27,603 nt of DNA from DASPHG01 sp035629775 (lineage in GTDB: Bacteria > Actinomycetota > Thermoleophilia > Solirubrobacterales > Thermoleophilaceae): positions 1 to 27,603 of the forward strand of contig DASPHG010000022.1 in NCBI GenBank assembly GCA_035629775.1, given 5' to 3'. A program made the position numbers and the translations under genes. The notes beneath the pieces are model-generated. The model was not told the origin of the DNA, did no database searches, and was given only the letters and a program-made list of their open reading frames with translations. This document shows positions 7,775 through 16,600 of the stretch, in pieces. Each line of letters opens with the position of its first letter. Positions within the stretch are counted from its first letter, which is position 1.

Positions 7775-10700
7775 GTGACTCGCGCGCGCGGGAACGGATT
7801 CCGCCCACTGCTGGCTGCCTGCCTGACGGTCCTCGCAGCGCTCGTGATGAACGTCGGCTCGGCCTCGGCCGCCGCATGCCCCGGCTCGCCCGACCCGTGC
7901 CCGTGGACCGGCACGCCGGAGATCTTCGGGGACGTCGCCGACGGTTCGCTGCGGCTCGCCCAGGACATCGCCTTTGACGCGCCGAACGGGATCGTCTGGA
8001 TAGTCGACGGCGACCGCAATCAGCTGAAGCGCTACAGCGCGGCGACCGGGGCGTTCCTCAGCGCCGTCGGCACCGAGGGGTCGGGGCCGGGCCAGTTCGA
8101 CTTCCCGCAGGGGATCGCTGTCGACGGGGCGGGCGCCGTCTACGTCGCCGACACCGGGAACAACCGTGTGCAGAAGCTCAGCCCGGCGGGCGCCCACATG
8201 CTCACAATCGGCGACGGGTCCCAGGGACCGGGAAACAACCAGCTGATCCAGCCTTTGGACGTCGCGGCCGACTCGACGGGCGACATCTACGTCGCGGACT
8301 CCGGCAACAGGCGCGTCCAGCGGTTCAGCTCCGCCGGCGCCTTCGAGGCCACGATCGGCGGCCCCGGGGACGGGGACGGGCAGTTCGGCACCTTGGGCCC
8401 CGGCTCGCTGGCGATCGACGCGAGCAACGCCCTGTACGTGACCGACCCCTTCTTTACGAACGAGCGCATCCACAAGTTCGTCGGGGGGACGTACGTGGGT
8501 CAGACCGGCTCGCCGGGTCACCTGCCGGGCCAGTTCCAGGGCCTCGGCAAGATCGCGGTGCTCGGGAGCACGCTGTACGCGATGGACTTCAACCGGCTTC
8601 AGAAGATGGACACGACCTTCGGTGGGGGCGCGACGGAGGTCGCGGACGGCGAGTTCAGCGGGCTCGTGGGCGTGGCCGCGGGGACGGGCGCCCTGTTCAC
8701 GGTCGAGCGGTCCACGAATGGAGGCGGCGGCACCGACCGGGCGCTGAGGTTCAACCCGACGACGGAAGCGATCGACTTCGAGTTCGCGACGGACGCGCCG
8801 GGGCAGCTCCTCCGGCCGGGCGGGCTTGCCGTCGACACTGCCGGAAACGTCTACGTGGCCGACACGAGCAAGAACCGGATCGTCAAGTTCGAGGCCGACG
8901 GCGACTTCGCCTGGGCGGTTGGCGCGCCAGCCACCACCTTCAACTTCCCCATCTCGGTCGCGACCGACGGCACCCATCTCTGGGTCTCCGACTCCGGCAA
9001 CGGGCGGATCCGGAAGCTGTTGGCGAGCGACGGCTCGTTCGTGGAGGACATCGCTCCGGTCGAATGGGACGCAAATGAGTTCCCGACCCAGGTCGCCCTA
9101 CACGGCTCCGACCTGTACGTCGCCGACCCCGGCATGGAGGTCGTCTGGAAGGTGAGCGGCGGTGCCGCCACCGTCTTCCATGGCGAGGAAGGCACACGCG
9201 GCAGCGGCGCGGATGAGCTCGATGGGCCGCGCGGCGTAGCGGTCCAGGGCACGAGCCTGTGGGTGGCCGACACCGACAACAACCGGCTCAAGAAGCTCGC
9301 GCTGGCCGACGGCGCGGTCCAGGCGACGGTCGGCTCGTTCGGGAGTGGAAATGGCCAGTTCGACGGGCCGAACGGCCTGGCCGCGACGAGCGACTACGTC
9401 TACGTCGCCGACACCGGCAACAGCCGCGTACAGCGGCTCGACTCAGACGGCGCCTTCCAGGACAAGTGGGGCGACCTCGGGCGCACGCTCGGCGAGATGC
9501 GCTTCCCCGCAGGCGTAGTGGCGCGCGACGGCGGCGCGAGCGACGACGTCCACGTCCTCGACTCGTTCAACGACCGCGTGCAGCTCTTCGACGTGGGCGC
9601 CCCGACGATCCCGCCCGCGGCCACCCCGGTGGTGACGATGGATGCCCCGCCCGCCGCGACGACGGAGACGATGCCCCACTTCGAGGGGACCGCGAGTGCG
9701 GCGCACCCTGATGACTCGGCGATCGTCGAGGTAAAGATCCACGAGGGCAATTCCGTGGCGGGGTTGGTCAAGCGGACGCTCGAGGTCGATCGCACGGGCA
9801 CCGACTGGTCCACCGGATCGCCGACGAACGCGTGGGCCGGCGAGAGCTCGTTGCCGGACGGCGTCTACACCGCGCAGGCGATCCAGAACAACCCGTCGGC
9901 GCCGACGCCCGACGGGAAGAGCCTGGCGCGCACCTTCGAGGTGGACACGACACCGCCTGAGGTCAACCTGTCCACGCCCGTCGACAACTCGACGACCACG
10001 AGCAAGCGACCCGCTATCAGCGGCACGGCGGGGGTCAAGGGTGGGCTGAGCCACGACACCGAGCTCACCTTCGAGCTGCGCCAGCACCTGTCGAACGGCA
10101 CCAATCCGCACGTGAACCAGGGCCCCATCGTCAACGGCTTCTGGAACGTCGATATCGACAGCAGCCCGTTCAACACGACGATCCCCACTGACCTGGGAGC
10201 GGGCACGTACCACCTGCGTGCCTACCAGGCGGATGAGGCCGGCAACCAGGCGGTCCAGGGTCCGCAGACGTCGCGCCTCTTCACGGTGGTCGTTCCCGAC
10301 ACCACGGACCCCGACCTCGACATCGACACGGTCGGCAACTTCGCGGACGGGAAGAACTGGGTGAACGCCTCGAGCAACCCCCCGACCTTCAAGGGGAAGG
10401 CGGGTAACGCCGCGGGCGACAGCACGACGATCGACGTGTTCCTCGACCTGTTCGCCGGCGGCCAATGGAATGCAGTGGGCAATCGCCAGGTGACGCGCTC
10501 CGGGAACACATGGTCGGGGAAGTGGGGCACGCAGACGCTCGGCGACGGGCGCTACCGCGTCCGCGCGGAACAGAAGGACGGCGCTGGGAACGAGAAGAAG
10601 GTCTCGACCGAGTTCACCATCGACACGAAGAAGCCGACGCTCGCCGTCGCCTACCCGGTGGACAAGCAGCACTTCCCGCAGGGCTCGCACATGATCCTCC

Positions 10701-13525
10701 TCGGTAGCGGCAGCACGGGCGGCGGCGAGCGGAGCGTCCGCGCCGAGATCTACTACGACGTTCCGGGCAAGGGATGGGAGAGCCGCTCGAACCCCGCCGG
10801 TGTCCGGTTCGAAAACGGCGGATGGGCTTTCGACCTCGGCGAGCTCGGAGCCGGGCACTGGTTCGCGTGGGTCTTTCTGAAGGACGCGGCGGGCAACGAG
10901 GAGAAGGCGGGCGTCCAGTGGTACATCGATCCGAACAGCTACCCCGACATCACGATCCGGCGCCCGAAGCCGGATGAGCGCTTCCACCAGGGGGACGCGG
11001 TCGCGTCCGACTTCGAGTGCAGCGACCCGGATGACGGCGACACGATCACCGAGTGCACCGCGCCGAGCCTGATCGACACCTCGACGGTCGGCGAGCACAA
11101 GTTCGAGGTCAAGGCCAAGGACGGGCACGGCGCGACACGCACGCAGTGGAACCGCTACTGGGTGGACCCGCCGCGTGCCGACAAGGGGATCCGGGTTCAG
11201 GGGGTCGAGTTCATGCAGGCCGTGCAGACGGCCGGGGTGGAGACGCCGCAAGCGGCGACCGTAAGGCCCGACGGCTTCGGCTTCGACGTCCAGTCCGCGC
11301 CGTACAACGGCATACGGGCCGTGAAGGGCAAGGCCGCGCTGGCGCGCGTCTACGTGGCGGCGCCGGATCGCGACGTCAGTGTCTTCCTGTACGGGTACCA
11401 CGGCAAGACGCTCCTCGGGCCGCTTCGGCCGACGATGCCCTGGGACAGCGCCATCATCGACAAGTCAGAGCGCGGGCTCAGGGAGAAGCAGCGCAGTGCC
11501 GTCGGGGGCTACGCGTTCCTGATCCCGAACGACTGGACGAAGAAAGAGCTGGACCTGGTCGCCTTCGCGATTCCGACCACGACGGCCAGCCCCGAAGTCT
11601 GTCGCGACTGCTCCGCGGCGAACGGGTTCCTGCTGCGCGACATCGCCATGACGAAGAGCCGCGGGTTCAAGATCGGGATGGTGGTGTTCCCCGACACCAA
11701 CGGCGCGATGCCGAAGAGCATCGAGGGCCACCTGCAGCGCGCGAACGACATCCTGCCGATCCCCGACGGCTCGATCAAGTTCGACGCGGAGTACCGCGCG
11801 ACGCTCTCGATGCCCTCGATGACGAAGGACTCGGGGGAGAAGATGCTCGATGCTCTGGACGAATGGGACCAGAAGGAGGGCGACAACAACAACGACGCCG
11901 GCATGATCATGGGCGTCGCGCCGAAGTGGACCGATGCCGGCATCCAGACCGACGGGCCCATGTTCACGCCGACGGAGTGCGGCGGGTTCATCATCAAGTC
12001 CTGCACGTATCACCGTCCCGTGGCCATGACGGTCGCCGACGCGCGGCCGCTCACCGGGACGACGCACGAGATCGGGCACGCTCTGGGACGCCCGCACGCC
12101 TCCGGAAACTGCGGCGGACGCCAGGGTGGGTCCTTCGAGTCCTGGCCGCCGGACCACAGGGGCCATCTACAGGGGGTCGCGATGGATCGCACCAGCCTGG
12201 TGACCGGCACCTACCGGCTGCTCGACGGCCTGCAGCCCGCCGACGACGCGGTCGTCGCGTACGACCTGATGACCTACTGCAACGCGAGCAGCATCGGTAA
12301 CGGCGACCCGCGCAACTGGATCTCGCCGAAGGCGTGGAACTCCGTCCTCGACCGCATGAGCAGCAACCTGAACGCGCGGCCGTTCGAGGCCGCTGCCCCG
12401 GGTGAGGCGCAGGCCCGCGGCGCGCAGAGCACTCCCGCCCTCGCCGTGAGCGGCTACGTGGACGCGGACGGAAACACGGTCGTGACGAGCGTGCGGCGCG
12501 GCGCTCAGGGCAACGGGCCGGCGGACTCGCCGTACCGCGTGATCGCGCGGAACGCGAGCGGAGCGCCGATCGCGAACGTCCCGCTCGCGGTCCAGATCCC
12601 GAACGACACCGACGGCGCGGTCGTCATGTTCTCCGGCACGGTCCCGGCCACCGGTGCGGAGAGCCTGGTCATCGCCGAGGGATCGAAGATCCTCGCCACG
12701 GTGACGCGCTCGCCGAACGCGCCGAAGGTGAAGGTCGTCTCGCCGAAGAAGAACCAGAACGTGAGCGGCCGCGACGTGACGGTCGCCTGGACCGCCACCG
12801 ACCCCGACGGCGGCACGCTCGAGGCGAGCATCGAGTACAGCGCGGACGACGGGCGGAACTGGCGCACGATCTCCGTCGGCGAGATCGACGGGAAGGTGAG
12901 CCTGCCCAGCACGCTCATGACGACCGCCAAGCGCGCGCGCGTGCGCGTGACCGTGAACGACGGCTGGAACGAGACCGCTGCCCTGTCGGAGGTGTTCAGC
13001 TCCGAGGGCGCGCCGCCGTCGGTCAGGATCGTGTCACCGGCGCCTAAGACGCGCCAGGGAAACGACGCCACGCTTCAGCTGATCGCGCAGGGAACCGACG
13101 AGCGGCGCAAGGACCTGCGACCCGGGTCGTTCCGCTGGTACGACGGCAAGCGGCTGATCGCGCGCGGCGCGAGCGCCCTCGTCGCAGGGCTCGCGCCGGG
13201 CACGCGCACGCTGCGGGTCGAGGCAACGGACTCGCGCGGGCGCAAGGGCAGCGACAAGGTCAAGGTCCGGCTCAGGGCCATGGCGCCGCGCCTGTTCGGC
13301 ATGAAGGTGCCGAAGAAGATCGGGAGCAAGGCGCGCCGGCTCAAGCTGAAGGCGGCTTCGACGATCCCCGGCAAGCTGAAGATCGGCCGGAAGAAGTTCA
13401 ACGTCGGGCTCAAGCCGAAGCGGCTCGCGGTCCCGGTGAAGCCCGGCGGCAAGCCGCTGCGGCTCACCCTGGTCCTGAGCGCGCACGGCAAGAAGTCGAA
13501 GACCTTCCTGACCGTCAAGCGCTGA
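7775..13525 (+). CDS. Giant secreted NHL-repeat / Ig-like protein with metzincin-type zinc protease domain
   Basis: A 1916-residue predicted exported protein with a GTG start. The signal peptide (VTRARGNGFRPLLAAC, hydrophobic core, cleavage near ASA-A at about residue 31) is followed by the CPG...CPW motif also found in the 2088-residue neighbour. NHL propeller repeats fill residues about 45-610 (GIAVDGAGAVYVADTGNNRV and similar). Ig-like modules begin near 616, 724, 842, 950 and 1053. A segment RVQGVEFMQAVQ...GKAALARVYV near 1140-1195 is the lead-in I associate with large secreted metallopeptidases. The zinc motif HEIGHALGRPH spans 1431-1441 with Glu1432 as catalytic base; YDLMTYC supplies a candidate Met-turn at Met1499. 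More Ig-like modules and a basic beta-rich tail ending KSKTFLTVKR follow. The 58-residue gap to the Met-turn is unusually long. The protease is probably extracellular; its substrate is unknown. Confidence 0.87.
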   Translation: MTRARGNGFRPLLAACLTVLAALVMNVGSASAAACPGSPDPCPWTGTPEIFGDVADGSLRLAQDIAFDAPNGIVWIVDGDRNQLKRYSAATGAFLSAVGTEGSGPGQFDFPQGIAVDGAGAVYVADTGNNRVQKLSPAGAHMLTIGDGSQGPGNNQLIQPLDVAADSTGDIYVADSGNRRVQRFSSAGAFEATIGGPGDGDGQFGTLGPGSLAIDASNALYVTDPFFTNERIHKFVGGTYVGQTGSPGHLPGQFQGLGKIAVLGSTLYAMDFNRLQKMDTTFGGGATEVADGEFSGLVGVAAGTGALFTVERSTNGGGGTDRALRFNPTTEAIDFEFATDAPGQLLRPGGLAVDTAGNVYVADTSKNRIVKFEADGDFAWAVGAPATTFNFPISVATDGTHLWVSDSGNGRIRKLLASDGSFVEDIAPVEWDANEFPTQVALHGSDLYVADPGMEVVWKVSGGAATVFHGEEGTRGSGADELDGPRGVAVQGTSLWVADTDNNRLKKLALADGAVQATVGSFGSGNGQFDGPNGLAATSDYVYVADTGNSRVQRLDSDGAFQDKWGDLGRTLGEMRFPAGVVARDGGASDDVHVLDSFNDRVQLFDVGAPTIPPAATPVVTMDAPPAATTETMPHFEGTASAAHPDDSAIVEVKIHEGNSVAGLVKRTLEVDRTGTDWSTGSPTNAWAGESSLPDGVYTAQAIQNNPSAPTPDGKSLARTFEVDTTPPEVNLSTPVDNSTTTSKRPAISGTAGVKGGLSHDTELTFELRQHLSNGTNPHVNQGPIVNGFWNVDIDSSPFNTTIPTDLGAGTYHLRAYQADEAGNQAVQGPQTSRLFTVVVPDTTDPDLDIDTVGNFADGKNWVNASSNPPTFKGKAGNAAGDSTTIDVFLDLFAGGQWNAVGNRQVTRSGNTWSGKWGTQTLGDGRYRVRAEQKDGAGNEKKVSTEFTIDTKKPTLAVAYPVDKQHFPQGSHMILLGSGSTGGGERSVRAEIYYDVPGKGWESRSNPAGVRFENGGWAFDLGELGAGHWFAWVFLKDAAGNEEKAGVQWYIDPNSYPDITIRRPKPDERFHQGDAVASDFECSDPDDGDTITECTAPSLIDTSTVGEHKFEVKAKDGHGATRTQWNRYWVDPPRADKGIRVQGVEFMQAVQTAGVETPQAATVRPDGFGFDVQSAPYNGIRAVKGKAALARVYVAAPDRDVSVFLYGYHGKTLLGPLRPTMPWDSAIIDKSERGLREKQRSAVGGYAFLIPNDWTKKELDLVAFAIPTTTASPEVCRDCSAANGFLLRDIAMTKSRGFKIGMVVFPDTNGAMPKSIEGHLQRANDILPIPDGSIKFDAEYRATLSMPSMTKDSGEKMLDALDEWDQKEGDNNNDAGMIMGVAPKWTDAGIQTDGPMFTPTECGGFIIKSCTYHRPVAMTVADARPLTGTTHEIGHALGRPHASGNCGGRQGGSFESWPPDHRGHLQGVAMDRTSLVTGTYRLLDGLQPADDAVVAYDLMTYCNASSIGNGDPRNWISPKAWNSVLDRMSSNLNARPFEAAAPGEAQARGAQSTPALAVSGYVDADGNTVVTSVRRGAQGNGPADSPYRVIARNASGAPIANVPLAVQIPNDTDGAVVMFSGTVPATGAESLVIAEGSKILATVTRSPNAPKVKVVSPKKNQNVSGRDVTVAWTATDPDGGTLEASIEYSADDGRNWRTISVGEIDGKVSLPSTLMTTAKRARVRVTVNDGWNETAALSEVFSSEGAPPSVRIVSPAPKTRQGNDATLQLIAQGTDERRKDLRPGSFRWYDGKRLIARGASALVAGLAPGTRTLRVEATDSRGRKGSDKVKVRLRAMAPRLFGMKVPKKIGSKARRLKLKAASTIPGKLKIGRKKFNVGLKPKRLAVPVKPGGKPLRLTLVLSAHGKKSKTFLTVKR

Positions 13526-13556
13526 CGCGGTCCGCGGGGCCCTCGGGCGCGCGTGG

Positions 13557-13607
13557 CTGGACGTATGGGCTATGGCGCGATTGGCAAAGCGCCCATAGTG
13601 TGGGAGG
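13557..13607 (+). promoter_or_regulatory. Putative leaderless promoter, paralogue of the one before 7775
   Basis: CTGGACGTATG (13557-13567), 5 bases, -35-like TGGCGC (13573-13578), a 17-base spacer, -10-like TAGTGT (13596-13601), 6 bases, then the GTG at 13608. All spacings equal those of the copy at 7724. The first ten coding bases, GTGACTCGCG, are also identical in the two genes. A 7-bp inverted repeat TATGGGC/GCCCATA (13564-13570 and 13591-13597) spans the core promoter in this copy only and could be an operator. Confidence 0.55.
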
Positions 13608-16600
13608 GTGACTCGCGGGAAGGGACTCCCCCTGCTGGTGCTCGCGCTTGTCCTTGCCGCGCCAGGGGTCGCGCACGCCGCCGAGCTCGAGGTAGCGGAC
13701 AACGGGGACACGGCGGCGATCTTCTACACCGCGGCCGCGGGCGAGGTGAACGACCTCGTGATCACCCAGGCGGGCGGCGACTACTTCTTCGACGAGCCGT
13801 TCGACAACGGGGCCCACCCCGGGACGATCACCGTGGAGAGCGGGTCGCCCTGCGTCGCGGTTCAACCGCCCGACCCGGGCTACTTCAAGTGCACGCCGAC
13901 CAGCCCGGTCAACGGCATCGTCGCGGCGCTCGACGACGGAAACGACGAGGTCACGACGAGCGTGTCGGTCCCGCATACTCTGACCGGCGGCGCGGGAGAC
14001 GACACCCTGACGGGCGGCGCTGTCGCTGACGCCCTCTTCGGAGGGGACGGCGTCGACACGCTGAACGGCCTGGCGGGCGACGACCAGCTGCGCGGCGACA
14101 ACGGCCTCGATGCGACCCCGAGCATCGACATGATCGACGCGGGCGAGGGCACCGAAGATCTCGTGTTCTACAACGAGGCGGTGGGCCCCGTCACCGTCGA
14201 TCTCGTCGCCGGCACCGGCGGGGAGTTCGGAGCGATGGACTCCCTGGCGGGCGTCGAGAACGTGTTCGGCAACAGCAGCCAGAGCAACACCCTGACCGGC
14301 AACGGACAGGACAACGATCTCGTCGGGGGCAGCGCCGAGGATAATCTCGACGGTGGTGGCGGCGCCGACCTGCTGGTCGGCCACAGTGCGGGCGACACGC
14401 TGATCGCGGGAGGGGATGCGGCCCTCGACGAGCTCACCGCGGGCGCCGGCGACGACGAGGTGTTCGCGGCCGACGGCACCGGCACCGGCGACATCGTCAA
14501 CTGCGGGGCCGACGCCGACACGGGCCAGGCCGACCCCGGCGACACCCTGACGGACTGCGAGACGATCGACACCGACCCGCCGCTTCCGCCGCAGGTGACG
14601 ATCGACCTCGGCGACGGCCACGCCACGCAGAACACGCTGCCAAACCTCTTTGGCACGGCGTCCGACAACGTCGACGACGCCACGACCGTGACCGTCGAGA
14701 TCTTCGAAGGCGACCCCGCGTCGGGCGCGGCGGTGGACACGATCGTGGTCAATCGGGCGGCCACGGAATGGTTCCTCGACCCGAACGACTTGGCGGGCCC
14801 GCTCGACGAGGGCGTGTACACGGCCCGCGTGAGCCAGGCCAACCCGAACACGATCCCCACGACCGGCACCGCCGAGCACGTGTTCGAGGTGGACGTAACG
14901 CCGCCGCCGCTCACTCTCAGCGAACCCGTCGACAACAGCACGACGGACGATTCGAGCCCGACGATCGCCGGTACGGGCGGCACGAAGGGTGGCCTCAGCG
15001 CCGACACCCATGTCACGTTCGAGCTGCACCATGACACGGGGCCCCCCGTCGACGAGGGGACGATCGACAACGGCTTCTGGAGCATCCCGAAGACCAGCCC
15101 GTTCAGCACGGCGGTCCCCGTCGACCTGGACCCCGGCACCTACCACCTCATTGCCTACCAGGCCGACGAGGCCGGTAACCAGGCGCCCAGCGTCTCGCGC
15201 ACGTTCACGGTGATCGCCGGCGACGACACGCCGCCGGCCCTGACCGTCAATGCGGTGGGCGTGCTGTCCGACGGGACGCGGTGGGTGAAGGGGTCCGGCG
15301 CGAGTAACCCGCCGACCTTCAGCGGGAGCGCCGGGAACGCCGCCGGCGACGAGGCAGAAGTGACCCTCTTCCTCGACCTGTTTGCGGGCGGCGACTGGAA
15401 CCCGACCGGATCGACGACCGTCACCCGCTCGGGCGGCACGTGGTCGAAGAAGTGGCCGACGGCGCTCGGCAACGGGCGTTACCGCGTGCGCGCGCAGCAG
15501 GAGGACGCCGAGGGCAACGACACCGAGGTCATGTCGGAGTTCGTCGTCGACAGCGCGAACCCAGTGGTGACACTGACCGCTCCGACGAACAACAGCGCGA
15601 CCGGTAGCAAGCGCCCGACGTTCTCGGGCGCGGCGGGCACGGCCGCCGGCGACTTAACGACCGTTCGAGTCGAGCTCGAGAAGGAGAAGGCGGGCGGCGG
15701 GTTCGATCCCGTCCAGGGCGCGTCGGCAACGCGCTCCGGCGGCTCCTGGTCGTTCACCTGGCCGCGGGACCTCGCTCCCGGGCGCTATTCGGCGCGAGCC
15801 CGGCAGGCGGACGCCGCGGGCAACGACGGCGGCAGCTCGTTCGTCATCTTCACGGTTGTCGGCCCACCGAAGAACGTTTCCAATCCGCCCATGAGCGGCC
15901 CGGAGGCGGCCATCGGGGCCAAGCTCACCGGCGGGCTGGGCACCTGGACCGGCGGAGGCAACATCTCCTACATCGGCGCGTTCATGCGCTGCCCGGATAC
16001 GAACGTCAACAACTGTGAGGCGATCGACGGAGCCAGTGGGCCCTGGCCGACCGTCACGAGCTATGAGATCGGTCGCGCCGACGTGGGGCAGCGGATCATC
16101 TGGGCCGTCCTCGCCGGTAACCAGGGGGGCCTGCAGATCGCCTACGCCAGCCACTTCACGCGCATCGTCCCGGTCCCGATGGAGGACACCGACCAGGACG
16201 GGCTGAGCGACTTCGAGGAGACGGGCCCGATCGACTGGAACGGGGACGGCGTCTACGACATCAACCTCTCCGAGTACGGGGCCGACCCCCGGCACAAGGA
16301 CCTCTTCGTCGAGGTGGACAACATGAAGACCCGCCAGCTGCGTCAGGACGGGGTCGACATCGCGGTGAAGACCTTTGCGCGCGCTCCCCTGTCGAACCCC
16401 GACGGCAAGAACGGCATCACATTGCACGTCGACAACGGGCCGGATTCGATCATGAACCCGGTCACCGGCGAGAAGTGGGGATCGAAGAGCGAGAGCGACA
16501 CCATCCCGGACAAGCCGGTGATCGTGAGCGGGGGGACGTGGGACGACTTCGACGAGCTCAAGGGCAACCTGACCCCTGGCCGGCAGAGCACGTTCAGGTA

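Noticed and set aside
9443..11401. A 652-codon minus-strand open frame opposite the second giant gene
   Set aside because: Composition is typical of a GC-rich shadow frame; the plus-strand protein is strongly supported.
13978..14500. Glycine/aspartate repeats considered as a type I secretion RTX toxin
   Set aside because: The protein has a Sec-type signal peptide and no toxin domain or type I exporter genes nearby; the repeats are better read as calcium-binding spacer.
13515..15146. A 543-codon minus-strand open frame opposite the third giant gene
   Set aside because: It runs across the promoter region at 13557-13607 and has no recognisable domain; shadow frame.
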